64,000 nt of DNA, from assembly GCF_905171765.1 (NCBI RefSeq), contig NC_053391.1:194442559-194506558 (forward strand). The letters are read 5' to 3'. Source of the stretch: Bufo bufo (lineage: Eukaryota; Chordata; Amphibia; Anura; Bufonidae). Below are positions 54,560 through 64,000 of the stretch, piece by piece (the first letter of the stretch is position 1; the number at the start of each line of letters is the position of its first letter). The notes under the pieces are model-generated. The model worked only from the letters and a program-made list of their open reading frames with translations, ran no database searches and was not told the DNA's origin. The position numbers and the translations under genes are program-made.

Positions 54560-56870
54560 TTTTATAAGCAAAATCCCCTCACTGGAATACTTTCAGTCTT
54601 TTGACTGTATGGATTACAGATGGAATGACTGTTATATGTGAGTACCGCTTTCTTTGACAGATTCTAGTATAGGTACATATATGTTTTCCCAACCCCAGCA
54701 CATTAGTTTGCTAATTCCAGATGTATGAAACGCAGGCCTAACTGTATCTAGTATATTGAACGCCAGATAAACTAACTTGGCCTTTTTTAAATAAAAAAAA
54801 AATTCCCTCACTGGAATACTTTCATTCTTTTGACTGTATGGATTACAGATGGAATGACTGTTATATGTGAGTACCGCTTTCTTTGACAGATTCTAGTATG
54901 GGTACATATATGTTTTCCCAACCCCAGCACATTAGTTTGCTAATTCCAGATGTATGAAACGCAGGCCTAACTGTATCTAGTATATTGAACGCCAGATAAA
55001 CTAACTTGGCCTTTTTTAAATAAAAAAAATTCCCTCACTGGAATACTTTCAGTCTTTTGACTGTATGGATTACAGATGGAATGACTGTTATATGTGAGTA
55101 CCGCTTTCTTTGACAGATTCTTGTATGGGTACATATATGTTTTCCCAACCCCAGCACATTAGTTTGCTAATTCCAGATGTATGAAACGCAGGCCTAACTG
55201 TATCTAGTATATTGAACGCCAGATAAACTAACTTGGCCTTTTTTAAATAAAAAAAAAATTCCCTCACTGGAATACTTTCAGTCTTTTGACTGTATGGATT
55301 ACAGATGGAATGACTGTTATATGTGAGTACCGCTTTCTTTGACAGATTCTAGTATGGGTACATATATGTTTTCCCAACCCCAGCACATTAGTTTGCTAAT
55401 TCCAGATGTATGAAACGCAGGCCTAACTGTATCTAGTATATTGTACGCCAGATAAACTAACTTGGCCTTTTTTAAATAAAAAAAAAATTCCCTCACTGGA
55501 ATACTTTCAGTCTTTTGACTGTATGGATTACAGATGGAATGACTGTTATATGTGAGTACCGCTTTCTTTGACAGATTCTAGTATGGGTACATATATGTTT
55601 TCCCAACCCCAGCACATTAGTTTGCTAATTCCAGATGTATGAAACGCAGGCCTAACTGTATCTAGTATATTGAACGCCAGATAAACTAACTTGGCCTTTT
55701 TTAAATAAAAAAAATTCCCTCACTGGAATACTTTCAGTCTTTTGACTGTATGGATTACAGATGGAATGACTGTTATATGTGAGTACCGCTTTCTTTGACA
55801 GATTCTAGTATGGGTACATATATGTTTTCCCAACCCCAGCACATTAGTTTGCTAATTCCAGATGTATGAAACGCAGGCCTAACTGTATCTAGTATATTGA
55901 ACACCAGATAAACTAACTTGGCCTTTTTTAAATAAAAAAAATTCCCTCACTGGAATACTTTCAGTCTTTTGACTGTATGGATTACAGATGGAATGACTGT
56001 TATATGTGAGTACCGCTTTCTTTGACAGATTCTAGTATGGGTACATATATGTTTTCCCAACCCCAGCACATTAGTTTGCTAATTCCAGATGTATGAAACA
56101 CAGGCCTAACTGTATCTAGTATATTGAACGCCAGATAAACTAACTTGGCCTTTTTTAAATAAAAAAAAAAATTCCCTCACTGGAATACTTTCAGTCTTTT
56201 GACTGTATGGATTACAGATGGAATGACTGTTATATGTGAGTACCGCTTTCTTTGACAGATTCTAGTATGGGTACATATATGTTTTCCCAACCCCAGCACA
56301 TTAGTTTGCTAATTCCAGATGTATGAAACGCAGGCCTAACTGTATCTAGTATATTGAACGCCAGATAAACTAACTTGGCCTTTTTTAAATAAAAAAAATT
56401 CCCTCACTGGAATACTTTCAGTCTTTTGACTGTATGGATTACAGATGGAATGACTGTTATATGTGAGTACCGCTTTCTTTGACAGATTCTAGTATGGGTA
56501 CATATATGTTTTCCCAACCCCAGCACATTAGTTTGCTAATTCCAGATGTATGAAACGCAGGCCTAACTGTATCTAGTATATTGAACGCCAGATAAACTAA
56601 CTTGGCCTTTTTTAAATAAAAAAAATTCCCTCACTGGAATACTTTCAGTCTTTTGACTGTATGGATTACAGATGGAATGACTGTTATATGTGAGTACCGC
56701 TTTCTTTGACAGATTCTAGTATGGGTACATATATGTTTTCCCAACCCCAGCACATTAGTTTGCTAATTCCAGATGTATGAAACGCAGGCCTAACTGTATC
56801 TAGTATATTGAACGCCAGATAAACTAACTTGGCCTTTTTTAAATAAAAAAAAAATTCCCTCACTGGAATA
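54560..56870 (-). repeat. Ten 227-230-bp monomers upstream of the transposase
   Basis: 'actggaatac' starts at 54,581, 54,810, 55,037, 55,266, 55,495, 55,722, 55,949, 56,179, 56,406, 56,633 and 56,862 (last partial). Units are almost identical and vary mainly in the length of an A run (TAAATAAAAAAAATTCCC). On the transposase strand the array ends 40 nt before the ATG, so it is the 5' leader or promoter region. A TTTAAAAAAGG box lies in every unit. Confidence 0.95.
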
Positions 56871-57721
56871 CTTTATGGCTTTTCACTGTATGGATTACAG
56901 GTGGACTGGTATTAGTAGGGGTGACACAAGCACACCCAAGTCCCTGATGTAGGATTTCTATGGCACAGACCACTATTACAAGTGATTAATGGACGTTGGG
57001 AGAGATTGTGCTGCAGCACTAGTCCCAAGATGGCCGCCGCCTATCAGCCCAGTAACATGTGCCACAAAATGGTCTGCACAACCTTTAAAAAAAATAGCCT
57101 TGGACTGTGCTGCTAAATCGCTATTGGTCTGAATCCCAGGTGTAGATGTCTGACTTGTTTGGAGCTTTGGAATGCACACTGTGGCAGCTTCTGCTGCAGC
57201 ACTACAAGTCGCAAAATGGCGGCCGGCGGTCAGCCCAGGTACATGTGGATGGAAAAATCACTCTGGCCACTCTAAAAATAGCCAATCCCTATCAAAAAAG
57301 CAGCTCAGCTGCAGTTGTTCAGATGAATCACAGGTGGAGGAGAGAAATTTGCTTCCAGTTATTCAATTATCCCTGCCTATTCTCGCCCTAGCATCAGCTG
57401 CGTCTATCCCTGTTCTATTCACATCGGGAGTGAGCACGTCCCGACGTGCGCACAAGCTTATAAAGAGGCTGAGTCACATGCTGCACTTGGCCAATCACAG
57501 CCTTGCCAATAGTAGGCATGGCTGCGATGGCATCTTAGGGCAAGTAGTATGATGCATGTTGATTGGCTGCTTTGCAGCCTTTCAAAATGCGCCAAAATAC
57601 ATGCCGAACGACGAACCCGAACCCGAACTTTTACGAAAAAGTTCGGGTTCGGGTCCGTGACACGAACACCCCAAAATTCGGTACGGACCCGAACTATGCT
57701 CGAACTGTTCGCTCAACACTA
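56871..57721. other. 5' terminal region of the intact hAT
   Basis: Contains two related blocks with 'agtcccaagatggccgccgc' (57,023) and 'aagtcgcaaaatggcggccg' (57,207), and an 'aatcacagccttgcc' / 'ggcatggctgcgatgg' hairpin near 57,493-57,530. It ends in clustered 'gaacccgaac' motifs and the terminal repeat. No gene. Confidence 0.6.
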
Positions 57722-57879
57722 GTAGAGCCGCATTAGGCCTGACCAAATACCGTTGCAGGTTCTGTCGCCTACTCGCACCTGAGGAAGGGGTTTCACTTGT
57801 GCGTGTAGCTGGCACAGATCGACCCCGTCCTCTCCCTGCAACAGGAGCTCCACCAGCAGCACTATGACCTGGGCCTAAA

Positions 57880-58880
57880 TAGGTGTTTTATTAATAGCAG
57901 AATAGAACCACAGTATGTAAAGGGTGTATCTCACACGCCCTGATTCAGACTAGGCAGCAATTAAAGATTTGTGCCCAAAATGGGTGTTTGTTTAATAACT
58001 AAATAGAACCACAGTATGTAAAGAGTGTATCTCACACGCCCTAATCCAGACTAGGCCGCAATTTAAGTTTTTTGTCCAAACTGGGTGTTTTTTTAATAAC
58101 TGAATATGACAGCAATATATAACCCTTAAATTTCACATGTGCTGATGGTGCAAGGCCAGAAAAATTTAGTATTTTGCCAAAAAAAAGGGTGTTTTATTAA
58201 TAGAAGAATAGAACTACAGTATATAAATGGTGTATCTCACACCGACTGATCCAGACTAGGCCGCAATTAAATTTGTTTGCCCAAACTGGATGTATTTCAA
58301 ATAACTGAATAGAACCACAGTATGTAAAGGCTGTATCTCACAATGACATATGCAACAAAGTCTGCAAAATAAACTTTTTTGCCCAAAATGGGTGTTTGTT
58401 TAATAACTGAATATGACAGCAGTATATAACCCTTGAATTTCACACGTGCTGATGCTGAAAGGCCAGAAAAATTGTGTATTTTGCCCAAAAAAGGGTGTTT
58501 TATTAATAGAAGAATATAACCACAGTATATAAATAGTGTATCTTACACCGACTGATCCAGACTAGGCCGCAATTAAATTTGTTTGCCCAAAATGGCTGTA
58601 TTTCAAATAACTGAAAAGAACCACAGTATGTAAAGGCTGTATCTCACACGTACTGATCCAGACTAGGCCGCAATTTAAGTTTTTTGCCCAAACGGGTGTT
58701 TGTTTAATAAATGAATATGACAGCAGTATATAACCCTTGAATTTCATACATGCTGATGCTGCAAGGGCTGTAAAATTGGGTATTTTGGCAAAAAAGTGTG
58801 TTTTTAAAAACCCAGAAAATTATGGCTGTATTTCTAGTTTAAATTGTACACTAATTCTGCAAATGCACCAGATGTTGTAT
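57880..58880. repeat. ~110-bp tandem array in the outer hAT 5' leader
   Basis: About nine diverged units of 'gggtgttttattaatagaag', 'aatagaaccacagtatgtaa', 'agggtgtatctcacacgccc' and 'gatccagactaggccgcaat'. It is unrelated in sequence to the 228-bp array but sits in the same place relative to its transposase. Confidence 0.87.
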
Positions 58881-59483
58881 ATTACCAAAAAAAAAGGTGA
58901 TTTTTTTTAAACCAGATTATTGGTGCAGTATTTCAAGCTTGGATTTGAATGTCACAAAAGCTCAGATGCAGTGCTGGTGCACTGAGCTTGTATAAAATGG
59001 CCGCCGCAACCGCCCACCTAACTAACAGACGGATAAAAGTTATTTTTTTTCTGTCACTGGGCTCAGGGCAGGGTAAAAAGATTGTGCCCTGCACCCACAC
59101 AACTAAATGTATGTAGATTGCTGAGTTAGATTCCAGTTCTGAACAAAGATTCTCTCCTATTCTCTCCCTGAAATCAGCAGCCGCATCCTCTCCCTACACT
59201 AGTAACAGCAGAGTGACGTGCAGCGCTACGTGACCCAAGCTTATATAGAGGCTGGGTCACATGCTACACTGGCCAATCACAGCCATGCCATTAGTAGGCA
59301 TGGCTGTGATGGCTTCTAAGGTCAGACAGTTAAACGCTTGTTGATTAGCTGCTCTAAAGCCTTTCAAAAAGCACTAAGAAATCACCGAACCCGAACTTTT
59401 ACTGAAATGTTCGGGTTCGGGTCCGGGGTCCAAAAATCCTAAAGTTCGGTACAAACTTTACAGTTCTGGTTCGCTCAACCCTT
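58881..59483. other. Right terminal region of the outer hAT
   Basis: Holds 'ataaaatggccgccgcaacc' and a hairpin 'ccaatcacagccatgccatt' / 'aggcatggctgtgatgg', then 'gttcgggttcgggtcc' motifs and the terminal 'ggttcgctcaaccc'. It parallels 56,871-57,721. Confidence 0.65.
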
Positions 59484-60565
59484 TTCCTAAGCTGTGTCTA
59501 TTACCGCAGCTCCCCCCTCAGCTTACAACTAGAAATACCATACCACTAAAGAATAACTAATAAAAAGCATGCATCATGTGAATACTTAAAATCATTGACT
59601 GCACATCCTCTAAAATGATCATTAAAATATATTTTTTAGAACATATACAATTACCTTACATTTTAGAGATATGATGAAGAAACAAGCCAACCTTGGTTAC
59701 AAGAATTTGGCTTTCAATATATCACACTGCTTCTGTTTGACGTATGTGAAAAATGCCCGCCATACTGAGCCAAGACGTGAGCGCTGATTAAAACAGTGCT
59801 CCAGTTCAATGCAATTTGAAATTCGTTCCATTGAACCAAGCCAGGGCTTAAGGCTGATAACTACTCAACTCTGATCCTTGAGAGATCTTAATGCTATAAT
59901 TGGGATGTTAGATTAGATGAAGAAGCAGATCTGGGAGGATAGTATAGATTGGGCAAAGTACTATAGCCTACAATGCCTAAATTGACAAGTGAAATGATAA
60001 ATTTCATCTTTTAATGGATCTGCAGCAAAATTAAATAAAAATATATCTGTCAGCACTCTGGGATTTTACTACCTGACAGAGAGAATCATCTTCAATTTCT
60101 GATCAAGATTGATTTATTGAATTCAGAGGAGTTTTGTTGAAGACACCATGAAACTGTACAACAAATAGTGAACAAAATGACATTTCTACTACTAAACAGC
60201 CCATGTAAATTGGAACTTGAACTTAATAAATTGGATACACTGAAGAGGCATCTTAATATTTCCATAGCCCCAAAGGCAGTAATACCAGGTTTAATGGTCG
60301 TAAGGGTTCTGCTGTAATTATTGACACAATTATTGACCTTTTTTTAATATTTTTTTTAGATATTTACTAATGCTAGGGGAAAAACAGCACAGTCCAGGAT
60401 TGGAAACACATGGCTGCCTTCTTCCACAGTCAGCACCACACTTATCTTTGGTTTGCGTCTGGTGATCCAGCTCTGTCCCATGGAAGTGAATGGTGTCAAG
60501 TAAAAATACCATGCACAGCCTGTGAACAGGGATATGCTTTGAAGAGCAGCTGCACAAATGTGTTT
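59484..60565. other. Unassigned AT-rich region
   Basis: No repeats or genes recognised; short frames only. Confidence 0.5.
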
Positions 60566-60860
60566 TTAACCCGTAGAGGACCCGCGCCGTACATGTACGG
60601 AGCAGATGTCTGTGACTTAAGGACCAGCGCCATACATGTATGGCTCTGTGATTGGGCGGGTGCAGGAGATGCGCCAGCCCAATCAATGGCAGGGGTCCAA
60701 CAGTCACTGATAGCCGGACCCCTGCTGCATGCTCCGGCATCGGTGAAATCCCTGGATCTCACAGGCAAACAGGCTGTAAGTGTATTACAGTCTATAATAC
60801 ACTTACAGCCAATGCATCACAATACAGAAGTATTGTGATGCATTGTAAAGGGGATCAGAC
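60566..60860. mobile_element. TTAA-type MITE end (piggyBac-like)
   Basis: Starts TTAACCCGTAGAGGACCCGC with a 'cgtacatgtacgg' palindrome. Inside are two hairpins: 'ctgtaagtgtatta' / 'taatacacttacag' (60,774-60,808) and 'atgcatcacaatac' / 'gtattgtgatgcat' (60,812-60,845). The TTAACCC start resembles piggyBac ends of frogs; the far end is not clear. Confidence 0.5.
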
Positions 60861-61129
60861 TTTCAAAAGTTGAAGTCCCAGAGTGGGACAAAAAATTAAG
60901 TGTAATAAAAAGTAAAATAAATAAATTTTTACCTTACATCACCTAAAGTGCAACACCAAGTGATCAAAAAGGCATATGCCCCCCAAGTAGTACCAATCTA
61001 ACCTTCACCTCATCCCGCAAAAAATGATTTACCTCACGCATTGCACCCACGCGGAAATCTTGCCCATGTGAAAGAGGCCTAACACAAGACAGCTTATATA
61101 TTTCTCAACTGAATAAACTTGAGTTAAAG

Positions 61130-61247
61130 GAGTTGTGCACTGACTTAATGCTGATGACCTATCCTCAGGATAGGTCAGGATAGGTCATCGATATCAGATC
61201 TGCAGGGGTCTGACTCCCAGCATCCCCACCGATCAGCTCAGGATAGG
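61130..61247. repeat. Dispersed frog-type repeat fragment
   Basis: 'gatgacctatcctcaggata' followed by 'gatatcagatctgcaggggt' and 'tccccaccgatcagctc' is a very common interspersed repeat wording in amphibians. Cut by the Gypsy-2 LTR at 61,248. Confidence 0.55.
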
Positions 61248-61746
61248 TGTCACGGATGGTGTTGCAGAAAACAAGAAGTAACAAATAAAGATCCGACTGA
61301 CTTGATCCCAAACTAAGGAACAAAAGCCCTAGAGCTCTCCCTGGCTGCCCATTCAAAGATCTCAATGATAGAAAGTTGCATGTCCACGTACCTCGACTGT
61401 GTGACACCTGAACACCCTATAATAGTGAGGGGACACGACCACCGGCTCCCTACACTTAATACGGAGGGAGTCAGGGTCACCAAGCCAACAGGAAAACACA
61501 AATAAAGAAATAGACTTATCTGAGGAACCAGCAATAGCAACTTCAAGCAGTGAACAGAATTCAGGAAGTAGTATAAACCGCAAAGTGAAGCAGTATGGAA
61601 GGAGATATATAGGGAGGCAATCACTGCCAATAGATGACAGCTGGGAGAGGGAGAAGAGATGTCAAAGCGAAACCAAAACAAAAGAACATCATGCAGGAGG
61701 TACTGAAGAACGTCTATCAGAACTTCTCAGGGATCTAACGGTGACA
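61248..61746 (-). repeat. 3' LTR of Gypsy-2
   Basis: Begins TGTCACGG and ends GGTGACA. It contains 'gagatatatagggagg' (sense CCTATATATCTCC), the probable TATA region, near 61,600-61,613. The adjoining purine tract on the sense strand is GAGGGAGGGGTAC. Confidence 0.8.
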
Positions 61747-64000
61747 GTACCCCTCCCTCTACGAGTGGACTCCGGACACTCAGAGCCCACCTTCTCAGGA
61801 TGGGACCTATGGAATGCCCTGAGAAGATGAGTGGCCTTAATGTCCGCCACTGGAACCCACATCCTCTCCTCAGGACCATAACCCTCCCAATGAACGAGGT
61901 ACTGAAGAGAACAACGGACAATACGAGAGTCCACAATCCTAGAGACCTGAAATTCAAGATTACCATCAACCACAATCGGAGGAGGAGGCAAAGAGGAGGG
62001 TACAGTGGGTTGAACATAAGGTTTTAATAGGGACTTGTGAAAAACATTATGGATCTTCCAAGTCTGAGGAAGATCAAGACGGTAGGCAACGGGATTGATG
62101 ACGGACAAGATTTTGTAAGGCCCAATAAACTTAGGACCCAACTTCCAGGAGGGAACCTTCAATTTGATAGTCTTATTAGACAACCACACCAGATCACCAA
62201 CATTCAGGTCCGGACCAGGCACACGTCTCTTATCCGCCACACGCTTATATCTCTCACTCATGCTCTTTAGATTATCCTGAATCTTTTGCCAAATAGATGA
62301 CAAAGATGAGGAGAATCTCTCCTCATCAGGTAAACCAGAAGCCCCCTCTCCAGAGAATGTCCCAAACTGCGGATGAAACCCATATGCACCAAAAAATGGT
62401 GACTTATCAGAGGACTCCTGACGACGGTTATTTAAAGCAAACTCAGCAAGGGAGATAAAAGAACACCAATACTCCTGATTCTCCGCCACAAAACAGCGCA
62501 GCTATGTCTCCAGATTCTGATTGACACGCTCTGTATGGCCATTCAACTGCGGGTGGAAAGCAGAAGAGAATGACAACTGAACCCCCAAGCGAGAACAGAA
62601 AGTCTTCCAGAATCTGGAAACAAACTGCGTGCCCCTATCAGAGACTATGTCTGAAGAAATATCATGCAATTTGACAATGTGATCAATAAATGCCTGCGCC
62701 AGCGTTTTAGCATTGGGCAACCCAGGAAAAGGAATAAAATGCGCCATTTTGCTAAAACTGTCCACCACCACCAGAATCACAGTCTTCCCTCAGGAACGAT
62801 GCAGGTCCGTAATGAAATCCATGGACAGATGTGTCCAAGGACAGGAAGGAATGGGTAACGGAAGGAGAGAACCTGATGGCCGTGAATGAGGGACTTTGGC
62901 ACAAGCGCAGGTCTCGCAGGCTGCCACAAAACCCTCAACTGACTTACGAAAAGCCGGCCACCAGAATCTCTGAGCAATGAGATCCACTGTGGCTCTACCT
63001 CCCGGGTGCCCAGCAAGGACAGTATTGTGGTGCTCCTTAAAAACCTTGTGTCGTAAAGCGAGAGGCACAAACAACCTCCCAGGAGGACAAAGATCAGGTG
63101 CCTCTGCCTGGGCTGCCTGAACGTGACAACAAAATTAAACCTTGAAAAGAACAAAGACCATCTGGCCTGTCTCGGGTTCAGACGCTTGGCTGACTCCAAG
63201 TAGGCCAGATTCTTATGGTCGGTAAACACGGTAATAGGGTGTCTGGCTCCCTCTAGCCAATGGCGCCATTCCTCAAAAGCTAACTTGATGGCCAACAACT
63301 CCCTATCTCCCACATCATAATTTCTCTCTGCGGAGGAGAGTTTCTTCGAGAAAAAGGCACACGGTCGCCATTTGGCAGGAGAGGGACCCTGAGACAAGAC
63401 CGCACCCACACCCACCTCAGAAGCGTCCACCTCAACAATGAAGGGCAGAAAGATATCAAGTTGTACCAAGATGGGAGCGAAAGCAAAACTCTCTTTGATA
63501 CTAGAAAAGGCCTTACGCCCCTCTACCGACCAGGAGGAAAATATTACTCCCTTTCTAGTCATATCAGTCAGTGGTTTAACAACACAGGAATAATTCAAAA
63601 TGAACTTCCTGTAATAATTGCCAAAACCTAAAAAGCGCATCAGCGCCTTCTGATTCTCAGGAAGCCCCCAATCAAGCACAGCGAGGACCTTCTCGGGGTC
63701 CATGCGAAAACCAGAAGCGGAGAGAAGAAAACCCAGAAATTTAACTTCTGAAACCGCAAACACACATTTCTCCAGTTTAGCGTGCAATTTATTCTCCTGC
63801 AGAATGAGCAAGACCTGACGTAGGTGGCCCCTATGAGTTTTGAAATCAGGAGAAAAAAATCAAAATGTCATCTAGATACACTAGTACAAATCTCCCCATT
63901 AAATGATAAAAAATGCTGTTCACAAAATGTTGGAAGACGGCTGGAGTATTCATCAAACCAAAAGGCATACTCAAATTCTCAAAATGGCCCTCAGGGGTAT
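61689..64000 (-). pseudogene. pol: Gypsy-2 pol, broken: RT, RNase H, integrase, chromodomain
   Basis: Read on the minus strand from 64,000: RT block [20 protein letters not shown] and [12 protein letters not shown], then a frameshift near 63,830. RT thumb and RNase H follow ([19 protein letters not shown] start, [46 protein letters not shown]) to FNFVVTFR near 63,120, where a deletion or frameshift removes the link to integrase. Integrase HHCC finger [19 protein letters not shown] with C-x2-C (ACETCACAK) is at 63,030-62,890. An in-frame TGA after [10 protein letters not shown] (about 62,790) precedes VVVDSFSKMAHFIPF and IVSDRGTQFVSRFWKTF. An in-frame TAG lies at about 62,502 after RVNQNLET. 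The chromodomain LQYLVHWEGYGPEERMWVP is near 61,850. Two stops and two shifts make it dead. Confidence 0.92.

Larger units (their letters stand above)
47733..57721 (-). mobile_element. Apparently intact autonomous hAT element, 10 kb
   Basis: An exact 8-bp duplication, GTAGAGCC, flanks it at 47,725-47,732 and 57,722-57,729. Ends TAGAGTTGAGCGAACACC and ...GTTCGCTCAACACTA form the inverted terminal repeat. Subterminal 'aacccgaacccgaa' and 'gttcgggttcggg' motifs crowd both ends and are probable transposase-binding sites. On the minus strand, 5' to 3': about 0.7 kb unique, ten 228-bp monomers, transposase, 93-bp array, left end. It is inserted in the transposase of an older relative. Confidence 0.93.
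41032..57880 (-). pseudogene. Outer hAT transposase, split by three insertions
   Basis: The pieces read on the minus strand. The N terminus (SGASRRQNLQRYLVRPNAAL, about 57,800-57,730) continues after the 10-kb insert with RMVRPKQVQAIVDWVADSAS (47,722-47,150). After the next insert comes VPPLRIAGRFSLPPVASSS-like sequence, GKRQQAVLKRICLGDKLHTA and LVVCDNGRNLVAALGLAGLT (45,179-44,760); a deletion removes the TRWNS region. Then EYQHTLVDALLMAFPPDSGG and EGRVRMAEMWKSFVSTPQ (44,716-44,480). After the third insert the C terminus FNFWFSKLGTWPELALYALE and SVLSERVFSTAGGVITDKRS ends at 41,032. It is close kin of the intact protein inside it, since the last 50 residues are nearly the same. The BED finger is missing, lost near 47,150/45,230. 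Non-functional. Confidence 0.88.
36628..59483 (-). mobile_element. Large decayed hAT element (outer host of the nest)
   Basis: The left end TAGAGTTGAGCGGAC (36,628) and right end ...GGTTCGCTCAACCC (about 59,470-59,483) are inverted and match the ends of the intact hAT inside it. Subterminal 'gttcgggttcggg' motifs occur at both ends. Its transposase lies on the minus strand in pieces between 57,880 and 41,032. Three later hAT-class insertions and a giant MITE make up about 17 kb of its 22.9 kb. Only TAAG is shared just outside the ends, so no good target duplication was found. Confidence 0.75.
61248..64000 (-). mobile_element. Gypsy-2 chromovirus, partial at window edge
   Basis: The 3' LTR and most of pol are present; gag, the primer site and the 5' LTR lie beyond 64,000. 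It is a different family from Gypsy-1 (integrase C terminus and LTR are dissimilar) but of the same chromodomain type. The sequence just left of the LTR is ATAGG (61,243-61,247), the expected target duplication. Confidence 0.9.

Noticed and set aside
54560..56870. CRISPR-like array
   Set aside because: Units are contiguous 228-bp monomers with no variable spacers, and the context is eukaryotic transposon DNA.
59484..59491. 8-bp target duplication for the outer hAT (TTCCTAAG vs CAAATAAG)
   Set aside because: Only four of eight bases match, which is not convincing.

Overview
This window is eukaryotic intergenic DNA built almost entirely from transposable elements nested inside one another; I found no host protein gene and no functional RNA gene. 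The mixture points to a vertebrate with a large, transposon-rich genome, most likely a frog or toad. It combines many BED-finger hAT elements, TTAA-ended elements, Tc1-like snapback elements, a DIRS tyrosine-recombinase retrotransposon, chromodomain Gypsy elements and a CR1/L2-type LINE. The species call is inference from repeat content only.

Layout. 0-2 kb: end of a TTAA transposon and minisatellite DNA. 2.0-12.8 kb: a non-autonomous hAT-like element (8-bp target duplication) that received a CR1/L2-type LINE. That LINE was hit by a 454-bp TG...CA element (5-bp duplication) and by a young 5.3-kb Gypsy element (5-bp duplication, LTRs differing at about three positions). 13.4-18.6 kb: a structurally complete DIRS element on the minus strand, with inverted ends, internal complementary region, a gag that appears to need splicing, a broken RT/RNase H and an open tyrosine recombinase. 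18.6-23.8 kb: minisatellites and palindromic MITEs. 23.8-27.3 kb: hAT transposase relic (minus) split by an almost perfect 1.24-kb palindrome. 28.0-32.5 kb: a head-to-head second hAT relic (plus) split by another hAT MITE. 33.8-34.7 kb: an internally deleted Tc1-like element. 36.6-59.5 kb: a large decayed hAT on the minus strand containing 18S rRNA-derived segments, a 2.1-kb foldback element, two non-autonomous hATs and an apparently intact 10-kb autonomous hAT. 60.6-61.2 kb: a TTAA MITE and a dispersed repeat. 61.2-64 kb: a second, broken Gypsy running off the window.

How the parts work together. The only apparently intact multi-domain transposase gene is at 51,134-54,520 (1,128 residues, BED finger plus hAT catalytic core). 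Its element has exact 8-bp duplications, ten 228-bp monomers upstream of the transposase start and a 93-bp-period array downstream. Several older hAT copies here also carry private tandem arrays in the same two places, so array turnover may be a general habit of this family. The Gypsy at 6-11 kb has no visible tRNA primer site; instead the ten bases after the 5' LTR are complementary to the predicted RNA 5' end, the self-priming arrangement known from Tf1/sushi elements.

All family assignments come from reading the sequence and recalled family motifs; no database search was run.
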